Assembly (NCBI GenBank): GCA_025963955.1
Contig: JAOPZU010000148.1
Location: 1 to 5,385, forward strand
Direction: 5' to 3'
DNA from: Solirubrobacterales bacterium
Lineage (GTDB): Bacteria; Actinomycetota; Thermoleophilia; Solirubrobacterales; Solirubrobacteraceae
Length of the DNA stretch: 5,385 nucleotides
Position numbers and translations under genes: made by a program. The notes beneath the pieces are model-generated. The model saw only the letters and a list, made by a program, of their open reading frames with translations. It did not search any database and was not told where the DNA came from. Shown here piece by piece: positions 1 through 5,385 of the stretch. Numbering within the stretch: the first letter of the stretch is position 1; each line of letters starts with the position of its first letter.

Positions 1-9
1 AGGCTGCCC

Positions 10-1443
10 GTGTCCACCCCGTCCCCCCGCACTCCCACCTACCACCTCACCGTCCGGACGGGCGCCGCGGGATCGCCCTACTGGGAAGTCCGGTGGAGAT
101 ACCAGCGCGCCGACGGAACGTGGCGGAAGGTCATGCGCCGGCTCGGCCCGGCGCATCTCGAGCGGCGCCGGGGATCCGACGAATGGCACCGCCCGCGGAC
201 ACGCGCGCCCGCGGGCACGCTCGACGACCGCGCGGCGCACCCCGCCGCGGCGGCGCTGGTCGCAGCGGAGCACGAGCGGCTGCTGCGGACGGAGGCCGAG
301 GAGGCTGAGCAGCGCGAAGCTCCGGTGACGTTCCGAGAGGTCGCCGGCGCGTTTCTGGACTACAGCCGCGACGTGAAGGGCACACGCCCATCGACGCTGC
401 GTGACTACGCGAACGTCCTCGCCGAGCCGGGCACGCCGCACCGCCGCGGGAAGGGCCGGAGCCCAGGGCACGTGATGGCGGCGCTCGGCGACCTGCCGGC
501 CGCGGACGTCACGACCGCGGACGTGAACCGGCTGCTGCTCACGGTGGCGCGAACGGGTGCGAGCGCGTCCACCGTGAACAAGTACCGGCGGATCCTGTCC
601 TCGATCTACGGCTGGGCCGGCAAGCCATCCACCTTGGCAGTCCCGACCAATCCCGCCGCCGACGCCGACCGCCGGCGTGAGCCGCCGCGCCAACCGCTCG
701 ACTACCTCGGCGTCGAGGAGGTCGAAGCGCTCGCCCGCGCCCTTGCCGACGGCCGGCACCGGGCACCGGCGGACGCGACCTTGAGCGCCGAGACGCGCGA
801 GCGCGACCGCGCTGCCGACCAGCAGGACGCAGAGCTCGTCCGCATCGCCGCCTACACCGGCTTGCGCCGCGGCGAACTGCTGGCGCTCCGGTGGGCCGAC
901 GTCTCACCGGAGCTCGACCGTGTCGTCCTGCGCCGCGTGGTCAGCGACGGCATCGAGGTCGACGGCACGAAGTCGGGCAAGGTCCGCGACGTGCCGCTGG
1001 CCGACCCGGCGGCACGCGCCTTCGCCCGTCTACGCGAGCGCGGCGACTTCACGAGCGACACGGACTACGTCGCGGCCTCCACGTTCGGCGAGCGCCTGGA
1101 CGGCTCGGCCTTTCGCCGGCGCGTCCTCGCCGCCCGCGACGCGATAGGCCTGCGCCCGATTCGCCTGCACGACCTGCGCCACAGCTTCGGCAGCCTGCTC
1201 GTCGCCGGCGGCATCGACCTCGTCTCGGTCAAGGCGGCCTACGGCCACGCGAACATCAGCACGACCGAGCGCTACCTCCACGCCCGCCCGGCACGTGAGC
1301 AGGCCGCACGATTCACCGCAGCGCTTGACGCCTCGACGGTCACCGCCTCGGTGAGTGACAACCCAGCGATGGCCGCTCTCCTGCGTGCGGCTGCGCAGCT
1401 CTCGCCGGACGAGCTTCGGGCGGCGCTCCGGACGGAGCCCTGA
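10..1443 (+). CDS. Tyrosine recombinase (phage/element-type integrase)
   Basis: Site-specific recombinase that would integrate and excise a mobile element by cutting DNA through a tyrosine nucleophile. The 477 residues show the full layout. Residues 10-45 (YHLTVRTG, YWEVRWRY) resemble an arm-type DNA-binding domain. Residues 107-204 form the SAM-like core-binding domain (VTFREVAGAFLDY, TVNKYRRILSSIYGWA). The catalytic domain runs from about 230 to 435. All catalytic positions are visible: Arg286 in TGLRRGEL, Lys321 in TKSGK, His387 and Arg390 in HDLRHS, His413 in YGHANIS, and Tyr422 in TTERYLH. There is a charged insert at about 248-272 before the first catalytic Arg. Nothing is truncated, so it should be active. 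The GTG start at 10 is tentative: the frame stays open to the window edge and only a weak AGG at 1-3 precedes it. It converges on the leftward operon, which suggests it sits at one end of an integrated element. The specific element and target are unknown. Confidence 0.93.
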   Translation: MSTPSPRTPTYHLTVRTGAAGSPYWEVRWRYQRADGTWRKVMRRLGPAHLERRRGSDEWHRPRTRAPAGTLDDRAAHPAAAALVAAEHERLLRTEAEEAEQREAPVTFREVAGAFLDYSRDVKGTRPSTLRDYANVLAEPGTPHRRGKGRSPGHVMAALGDLPAADVTTADVNRLLLTVARTGASASTVNKYRRILSSIYGWAGKPSTLAVPTNPAADADRRREPPRQPLDYLGVEEVEALARALADGRHRAPADATLSAETRERDRAADQQDAELVRIAAYTGLRRGELLALRWADVSPELDRVVLRRVVSDGIEVDGTKSGKVRDVPLADPAARAFARLRERGDFTSDTDYVAASTFGERLDGSAFRRRVLAARDAIGLRPIRLHDLRHSFGSLLVAGGIDLVSVKAAYGHANISTTERYLHARPAREQAARFTAALDASTVTASVSDNPAMAALLRAAAQLSPDELRAALRTEP

Positions 1444-1467
1444 GCGCCGCCTCCGCCCGCCGACATC

Positions 1468-1503
1468 GCTGATCGTGAGGGTCCCCGTCACCTACCGATC
1501 AGC
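1468..1503. repeat. Inverted repeat downstream of integrase (possible terminator or recombinase site)
   Basis: A perfect 8-bp inverted repeat, gctgatcg at 1468-1475 and cgatcagc at 1496-1503, starts 25 bases after the integrase stop codon. The 20-base loop holds a second small stem: tga at 1476-1478 pairs with tca at 1488-1490, and gg at 1480-1481 pairs with cc at 1485-1486. The whole could fold as a nested hairpin on either strand. No T-run follows, so it is not a classical rho-independent terminator, although many high-GC actinobacterial terminators lack one. Its place beside an integrase also allows a role as a recombinase or accessory-protein binding site. Confidence 0.5.
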
Positions 1504-1681
1504 AGGGGCACCGGCGTAGGAGGGTGTGCTGGCGTTCCCGCTTCTCTGTGCGGTTTGGTAGCGCGACGCGGACGTGGTGGCATCAGCTCATGGGCGAGAA
1601 CACGTAGAGCCGGCCGATCGATTCCTCGTCCACTCCACGAACCAGGCGAACGCATCGGGGTTGGCTAGACGGGTAATCCTC

Positions 1682-1694
1682 CTCAGCCGCTGAG
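1682..1694. repeat. 13-bp perfect dyad (ctcagc-c-gctgag)
   Basis: Two 6-base arms, ctcagc at 1682-1687 and gctgag at 1689-1694, are exact reverse complements separated by one base. The spacing is too tight for a stable RNA hairpin without opening inner pairs, so it looks more like a small protein-binding dyad or a chance palindrome. No function can be assigned. Confidence 0.3.
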
Positions 1695-1715
1695 CATTCC
1701 TCGCGCGAGCGGCCG

Positions 1716-1732
1716 CGCCGGGTACACCGGCG
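1716..1732 (-). terminator. GC-rich hairpin after the NTF2-like gene (candidate terminator)
   Basis: cgccgg at 1716-1721 pairs exactly with ccggcg at 1727-1732 around a 5-base loop (gtaca). Read on the minus strand, the hairpin begins one base after the TAG stop (1736-1734) of the last leftward gene. The stem is entirely G-C. No U-tract follows, so efficient intrinsic termination is uncertain. Position and stem strength make it the best candidate for the 3' end of the leftward transcript. Confidence 0.45.
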
Positions 1733-1733
1733 A

Positions 1734-2030
1734 CTACGCCGGAGCGCTCTCGACGATCTGCGGCCGCCCGGCGCCGCGGTCCTCCCAGCGCGACTTGAAC
1801 TCGACACTCCGGTCCGGACTCGCGTACGCGGTCACGGTCTCGGCGTAGCCCTCGAACACGTCAACCGAGAGGACAGTCGCCGACTGGAGCGGCTGCGGAA
1901 CGGCTCCCGCGACGGCTGGGATGTGCGGGTGCAACTCATCGACGAGGTCGGCCTTGATGTGCTCGATGTCGCCGTTGACGACGGCGCGGCCGTGGGCTTC
2001 GGCGGCGGTGCGGATCTGTTCGGTCTCCAT
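1734..2030 (-). CDS. Small NTF2/SnoaL-like protein, 98 residues
   Basis: A short cytoplasmic protein with no signal peptide or membrane segment. The opening helix (about residues 4-34, including AAEAHGRAVVNGDIEHIKADL) followed by a helical turn and alternating strands (ATVLSVDVFEGYAETVTAYA, SVEFKSRWEDR, PQIVESAP) resembles small NTF2-like/SnoaL-like proteins. In these the N-terminal helix packs against a curved sheet. Such domains may bind small ligands, catalyse reactions or only dimerise, so no reaction is assigned. The ATG at 2030 is chosen because AAGGAG (2041-2036 on the minus strand) lies 5 bases upstream and the protein then starts at the family-like helix. The frame is also open further upstream: an ATG at 2120 would overlap the preceding gene's stop as ATGA. 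That would add 30 Arg/Pro-rich residues that look non-coding. It follows the dehydrogenase gene after 86 bases and may share its transcript or have its own promoter. Confidence 0.78.
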   Translation of the reverse strand: METEQIRTAAEAHGRAVVNGDIEHIKADLVDELHPHIPAVAGAVPQPLQSATVLSVDVFEGYAETVTAYASPDRSVEFKSRWEDRGAGRPQIVESAPA

Positions 2031-2035
2031 GGTTT

Positions 2036-2041
2036 CTCCTT
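2036..2041 (-). promoter_or_regulatory. Strong Shine-Dalgarno for the NTF2-like gene
   Basis: On the minus strand AAGGAG sits 5 bases before the ATG at 2030. It is the clearest ribosome binding site in the window. It decides the start of the small gene against the upstream in-frame ATGs at 2120 and 2168. Confidence 0.75.
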
Positions 2042-2116
2042 GTTGTTGGCGTCCGGGATCAGGCATGCATCGGATCTGCGGCCTCAGCGGCCTGGTCGGG
2101 GCGCAGAGGCGGTTCC

Positions 2117-3055
2117 TCATAGCTCGACCACGAGCTTGACCCCGGCCCCTCGCGCCTGCCGCTTCCACGCGGCAGCGATGTCCACAAGCGCTACTCGCTC
2201 GATGTCGACGAGCAGGTCACCGACGGCAGCCCGGGCCAGCATGTCCCGGTAGGCGCGGCGCCGGATGGGCATCGGCGCGTGGACGTAGGCAAAGCCGCGG
2301 ATGTCGAGGGCCTTGGCTCGGGGAAGCGCCGCGGGCAGGACCACCTCGGTGGCGGCCACCTGTCCGAGCTGCACGAGGCGTGCACCGTGACGCGCGGCGC
2401 GCATCGCGGCGAGCGCCGGCAGACCCCACAACGCGTCGATGATGACGTCGGGCCCGCCTTCGGTGGCATCGGCGATGGCCGCGGCGATGTCGTCCACGTC
2501 GCCGTCGAGCGCGACTTCGGCGTCCGCCCCGCGAGGCGGACTTCGGCGCAGCGCGGCACCGAGGTCCGCCGCCACGACGCAGCCGGCACCCAACGGCTTG
2601 GCCGCCTGTACCGCGACCGAACCGAGCGCGCCGGTCGCCCCCAGAACGAGCACGGTCTCGCCCTGGGCAAGGTCCGCGCGCCACGACAGCGCGAGCCATG
2701 CGGCGATGCCGGTGTTGGCCAGCCCGGCGGCGAGGACGTCGTCGACCCCGTCAGGCACCTCGATGAGCGCGTCCGCATCCACGAGCGTCTGCTCGGCGAG
2801 TCCCCCGAACGGCGGGACGGGCGCATCGAAGAACACCCGTGCGCCGCTCGGAAGCCGGCCAACGCCGTCACCGCCGACCACGGAGGGCAGCGGGGGCCTG
2901 CTCAGGTAGAACGTCCCGGACGCCTTCAGCCGATCGGCATGGTGCAGACCGGCCGCCGCGACGTCCACGACGACCTGTCCGGGGCCGGCGGTGGGGGGGT
3001 CGAACTCGGCGACCTCCGGCGTCGCGCCGTACTCCCGGAGCACTGCAGCTCTCAT
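2117..3055 (-). CDS. Zinc-less medium-chain dehydrogenase/reductase (quinone oxidoreductase-like)
   Basis: Probably an NAD(P)H-dependent soluble oxidoreductase of the MDR superfamily. The substrate cannot be read from sequence; quinones or enones are typical for relatives. The 312 residues start with the GroES-like catalytic domain (MRAAVLREYGATPEV; LHHADRLKASGTF at 37-49). A Rossmann nucleotide-binding domain follows, with the motif VLVLGATGALGSVAVQ at 135-150. The domain continues through GADAEVAL, DVIIDALWG at 203-211 and GARLVQLGQ at 224-232. No structural-zinc cysteine cluster or catalytic-zinc Cys/His set is visible, which fits the zinc-independent branch. The loop after VVGGDGVG is short compared with classical quinone oxidoreductases. 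The Arg often seen after the second Rossmann strand is not evident, so NADH or NADPH preference is open. The ATG lies 4 bases after the regulator's stop with no good Shine-Dalgarno, which suggests translational coupling. Confidence 0.88.
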   Translation of the reverse strand: MRAAVLREYGATPEVAEFDPPTAGPGQVVVDVAAAGLHHADRLKASGTFYLSRPPLPSVVGGDGVGRLPSGARVFFDAPVPPFGGLAEQTLVDADALIEVPDGVDDVLAAGLANTGIAAWLALSWRADLAQGETVLVLGATGALGSVAVQAAKPLGAGCVVAADLGAALRRSPPRGADAEVALDGDVDDIAAAIADATEGGPDVIIDALWGLPALAAMRAARHGARLVQLGQVAATEVVLPAALPRAKALDIRGFAYVHAPMPIRRRAYRDMLARAAVGDLLVDIERVALVDIAAAWKRQARGAGVKLVVEL

Positions 3056-3059
3056 CCGT

Positions 3060-4196
3060 TCATACCAACGGGGTCGACGACGCGCGCAGGTATAGGGCGA
3101 CCGCTTCCACGCGGTTGGCGGCTCCGAGCTTGCGCAGGAGCTGCTTGACGTGCGTCTTCACCGTCTCCTCGCTGATGAACAGGAGCTTGGCGATGTCGTT
3201 GTTCGTGGCGCCGGTGCACACGACCTCCATGACCTCGCGCTCACGCTCGGAGAGTGTGGCCGTCGAGGACGGTCGACCGATCAGGAGCGCCGTCGAAGGG
3301 TCAGGCGGCGTCCGGCCGATACCGCCTCTGATGTCCAGCGGCGGCGCCGAGAGGTGCCCGGCGATGGCCTCCGTGGCCTTGACGAGCTGCAGGACCTTCT
3401 CGCGCTGGTCTTGAAGCTGCGCGACGAGGACGCTTCGCTCGATGGCGTCGCCGAGCCCCGCGGCGTAGGCGGCAAGAGCGTCTCTGTCGATCGCTTCCAG
3501 CGCGCCGCTGTTTGGGTCGCGGGAGGCGGCGAGCAGGCCGAGTGAGCGACCGTGGACGATCACCGGCGCCAGGGCGAGCGGGTAGGGCCAGCCTTGCTCG
3601 GCGAGCAGCGACCGGCGTCCACGTTCACGTCCGAGGAGGGCCGCTTCGCCGGAGCGCAGGACGGCTCGTTCGACGCAGTCCTGGCTGAGAGCGCCGATGG
3701 TCGGCATCGCCGAGGTACCGGCGACGGCGGGATAGATCGCTTCAGCGACGAGCTCGTCCTGGTCGAGGCGGAACAGCACGCACCGGTCGAAGCCGCACGA
3801 ACGGCTGACCTCGTCGGCCGCGGCATCCACGATGGCCGTGGAGCTCGCGAACGAGCGGAGTCGAGCGAGGGCCTCGGTGACGTTCGACAGCGCCCTGAGC
3901 CGCTGGTTGCGCGCGTGCGCGTGGATCTCGGCCAACAGGCGGTTGAGGACGAGCACCATCCGTGCGGCCTGGGCGACGTCGGACACACGGTCGTCGCCGT
4001 CGGCCAGTCCCTCGGCGAGCACGTCGAGGGCGAACTCGATCACCGCTGCGAGCCCTTCGAAGGTGTTCGTCGCCTCCTCCGGCACTGAGTCGAGTCCGAG
4101 GAGCGCGCCGACCTCCTCGACGGCGCTGCGTGCGCGATCCCGGAGCTCGTCGTGTAAGAGATTCGACATGTCGTGAGCCTCGTTGGTCGCGAGCAT
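3060..4196 (-). CDS. GAF-domain LuxR-family transcriptional regulator
   Basis: A one-component DNA-binding regulator of 378 residues. The N-terminal roughly 110 residues are predicted helical, without receiver-domain aspartates. A GAF-like sensor domain spans about 113-258 (SNVTEALARLRSFASSTAIVD leading in, then CGFDRCVLFRLDQDELVAEAIYP, and PVIVHGRSLGLLAASRD). A helical linker rich in Gln/Lys/Glu (258-280) follows. The C-terminal LuxR/GerE helix-turn-helix spans 314-371 (TLSEREREVMEVV, GATNNDIAKLLF, ISEETVKTHVKQLLRKLG). GAF domains usually bind small molecules or sense redox; cysteines at 134, 139 and 174 are visible, but no ligand can be named. The ATG at 4196 overlaps the ATPase stop by one base. 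An alternative ATG at 4169 (MSNLLHDEL) has GAGG 8 bases upstream, would shorten the protein by 9 residues and may be the true start. It likely controls its own operon, by inference from position. Confidence 0.9.
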   Translation of the reverse strand: MLATNEAHDMSNLLHDELRDRARSAVEEVGALLGLDSVPEEATNTFEGLAAVIEFALDVLAEGLADGDDRVSDVAQAARMVLVLNRLLAEIHAHARNQRLRALSNVTEALARLRSFASSTAIVDAAADEVSRSCGFDRCVLFRLDQDELVAEAIYPAVAGTSAMPTIGALSQDCVERAVLRSGEAALLGRERGRRSLLAEQGWPYPLALAPVIVHGRSLGLLAASRDPNSGALEAIDRDALAAYAAGLGDAIERSVLVAQLQDQREKVLQLVKATEAIAGHLSAPPLDIRGGIGRTPPDPSTALLIGRPSSTATLSEREREVMEVVCTGATNNDIAKLLFISEETVKTHVKQLLRKLGAANRVEAVALYLRASSTPLV

Positions 4197-4198
4197 CA
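4194..4198 (-). promoter_or_regulatory. TGATG stop/start overlap (translational coupling)
   Basis: On the minus strand the TGA of the ATPase gene (4198-4196) shares its last A with the ATG of the regulator gene (4196-4194). Such overlaps usually let a terminating ribosome restart, tying the regulator's output to the transporter's translation. If the regulator truly starts at the ATG at 4169, coupling would be looser but still likely. Confidence 0.6.
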
Positions 4199-5385
4199 GT
4201 CCATCCCCAATGGGCCGACGGTGCGGCCGCCGAGGAACTGCTGCACGAACGGCGTCGGCGATTCGAGGATGGTGCGGGCAGGACCGGCCTCGACGACCTT
4301 GCCGTGCCAGAGCACGACGATGTAGTCGGCGATCTGGCGGACGGTTCGAATGTCGTGCGTGATGATGATGTAGGTGCCGCCGAGCTCGCGGTGCACGTCG
4401 GTCATCAGGTCGCAGAGCAGCGCGGTGCGGACCGGGTCGAGCCCCGAGTCGGGTTCGTCGAAGATGATGATCTCGGGGTCGAGGACCAGCGCCCGCGCAA
4501 AACCGGCCCGCTTGCGCATACCACCGGAGAGCGCGCCGGGGCTGCTCAGCGCGGCTGCCTCGAGCCCGACCTGCGCGAGGTGATGGCGGACCACCTCGTC
4601 GATCTCGCGCTCGCTCAGGTCGGTGTGCTGGCGCAGCGGCAGGGCGACGTTGTCGTACACGTTCATCGAGCCCCAGAGGGCACCGTCCTGGAACAGCAGT
4701 CCGTACCGCCGCCGGAGATCCAGCAGGTCCTGCATGGGCATCTCGTTGAGGCTCCGGCCGTGCACGAGCACCTCGCCCCGGTCGGGGCGGAGCAGACCGG
4801 TGAGGTGCTTGATCAGGACGCTCTTCCCGGTTCCCGAAGGGCCGAGGATCGCGGTGATCATGCCCTCGGGCACGTCGAAGTCGACGCCCTTGAGCACATC
4901 GTGCTTTTTGAAGCTCTTGTGGACGTCGCGACAGTTGATGGCCCAGAACTCACCGGGCTCCCCCTCCCGGACGGCGTCGAACGGCCCCACCGGCGCGGGT
5001 GGTGTGGCGCCTGATGAAGGGCGGCCTACCTGTCTCAGGCACGCTTTGAGCACAGGCCAGACAGCCAGGAGCCGGCGCACCGGCCCCCGGTAGGTGACCG
5101 CCCCCTGCATGATCGCCACCTGGAGCGCTAACTCGCCGCGGCCCAGTTGCGCGAAGTGGTCGGGACCGAGGGTGAGCTCGACGTCCTCATCACCGGTTAC
5201 GGCGTCGAAGACCCCCACCTCGCCGGGGATCAGCGACAAGCCGAATGCGTCATCGGAGGTCGGGTTCTGCAGTGCCACCGTCAGGTCGGCCTCCCCCAGG
5301 CGTTCGGCCGCGCCCAGCGCGAGAGCCTCGCCCAGCGCCGCGCAGCAGCGCAGGACGTCGTCCCCGCCGCCGGTGTCCGAATGCT
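4196..5385 (-). CDS. SCP2 domain-MlaF/Mce-type ABC transporter ATPase fusion (5' end outside window)
   Basis: ATPase of a lipid-type ABC system (MlaF/Ttg2A/MceG branch), acting at the cytoplasmic face of the membrane with an MlaE/YrbE-type permease. From the first visible codon (5383-5381), 395 residues are seen. Residues about 1-115 resemble the SCP2 sterol/lipid-carrier fold (ADLTVALQ, DVELTLGPDHFAQL, GELALQVAIMQGAVTYRG). A Pro/Gly-rich linker (about 119-146) leads to the ATPase. The ATPase shows Walker A GPSGTGKS at 181-188, Q-loop Gln232, the MlaF-like stretch FQDGALWGSMNVYDNVALPL, signature LSGGM at 285-289, Walker B IIIFDE at 305-310, D-loop SGLD and H-loop His343. The C-terminus (QFLGGRTVGP) is also typical of MlaF proteins. 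No catalytic residue is missing. A GTG at 5278 is in frame but falls inside an SCP2 strand, and the frame stays open to the edge, so the real start lies beyond 5385. Permease and MCE genes may lie upstream. Confidence 0.9.
   Translation of the reverse strand, partial: HSDTGGGDDVLRCCAALGEALALGAAERLGEADLTVALQNPTSDDAFGLSLIPGEVGVFDAVTGDEDVELTLGPDHFAQLGRGELALQVAIMQGAVTYRGPVRRLLAVWPVLKACLRQVGRPSSGATPPAPVGPFDAVREGEPGEFWAINCRDVHKSFKKHDVLKGVDFDVPEGMITAILGPSGTGKSVLIKHLTGLLRPDRGEVLVHGRSLNEMPMQDLLDLRRRYGLLFQDGALWGSMNVYDNVALPLRQHTDLSEREIDEVVRHHLAQVGLEAAALSSPGALSGGMRKRAGFARALVLDPEIIIFDEPDSGLDPVRTALLCDLMTDVHRELGGTYIIITHDIRTVRQIADYIVVLWHGKVVEAGPARTILESPTPFVQQFLGGRTVGPLGMD

Larger units (their letters stand above)
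1444..1733. other. Convergent intergenic gap between integrase and leftward operon
   Basis: This 290-base stretch lies between two converging gene ends. It contains an inverted repeat (1468-1503), a short dyad (1682-1694) and a GC-rich hairpin (1716-1732), each listed separately. Its composition is more mixed than the flanking genes, with locally T-rich patches such as tttggta around 1554-1560. Short minus-strand reading frames cross it, but they overlap in different frames, lack a convincing ribosome binding site and match no family I recognise. I see no tRNA gene or complete T-arm motif. It is the most likely place in the window for an element-chromosome junction, but the sequence alone does not prove this. 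Confidence 0.6.

Noticed and set aside
1030..1491. Minus-strand open frame (153 codons) over the integrase 3' half
   Set aside because: It is antisense to the catalytic domain of the integrase, has a low-complexity translation and no supporting start signal.
1444..1733. tRNA or tmRNA gene as an integrase target
   Set aside because: No cloverleaf arms, GTTCGA-type T-loop or acceptor pairing could be found on either strand.
1583..1807. Minus-strand open frame (74 codons) at the end of the NTF2-like gene
   Set aside because: Its first half is an out-of-frame Arg/Ser-rich shadow of the NTF2-like gene and there is no ribosome binding site. Only its tail looks protein-like, and this is noted as a weak finding.
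2050..2100. Imperfect stem (gatcagg/cctggtc) between dehydrogenase and NTF2-like gene as a terminator
   Set aside because: It has seven pairs with one wobble, a loop of about 30 bases and no U-tract, so it is too weak to call.
2279..3148. Plus-strand open frame (289 codons) opposite the dehydrogenase
   Set aside because: It lies antisense to a clear MDR protein and shows no recognisable motifs or ribosome binding site.
3962..5014. Long plus-strand open frame (350 codons) opposite the ATPase and regulator
   Set aside because: Its translation is Arg/Gly/Asp-rich and matches no family, while the opposite strand encodes all ABC ATPase motifs. Long antisense frames are expected at this GC content.
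1..5385. CRISPR arrays, insertion sequences or tandem repeats
   Set aside because: No regularly spaced repeats, transposase genes or terminal inverted repeats were seen.

Overview
The window is very GC-rich DNA that looks actinobacterial. The integrase's long Arg/Ala-rich insert and the MCE/Mla-type transporter ATPase would suit Thermoleophilia (Solirubrobacterales-like), but that placement is from memory of similar proteins and is only moderately secure. Five protein genes are supported. Together they cover almost all of the window except a 290-base convergent gap at 1444-1733.

Left part (1-1443, plus strand): a complete-looking tyrosine recombinase with all six catalytic positions. It is the kind of integrase that marks an integrated element, which would lie to the left of the window. 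Its gene points into the gap at 1444-1733. That gap holds an 8-bp inverted repeat just after the integrase stop, a 13-bp dyad, and a GC-rich hairpin just after the stop of the leftward genes. No tRNA or confident attachment site is visible in it.

Right part (1734-5385, minus strand): four genes read leftward. In order of transcription they are: (1) an ABC-transporter ATPase of the MlaF/Ttg2A/Mce-associated type carrying an N-terminal SCP2 sterol/lipid-carrier domain, whose 5' end lies beyond the right edge; (2) a GAF-LuxR transcription regulator whose start overlaps the ATPase stop by one base (TGATG); (3) a zinc-less medium-chain dehydrogenase/quinone-oxidoreductase-like protein starting 4 bases after the regulator stop; (4) after 86 bases, a 98-residue NTF2/SnoaL-like small protein with a strong Shine-Dalgarno sequence.

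The first three are tightly coupled and almost certainly one transcription unit. A reasonable reading, by inference, is a lipid or hydrophobic-substrate module: an ATPase with a built-in lipid-binding domain, a small-molecule-sensing regulator, and an NAD(P)H-dependent reductase. The SCP2-ATPase fusion and its coupling to a GAF-LuxR sensor are the most interesting points. The remainder looks like ordinary genes of known families.
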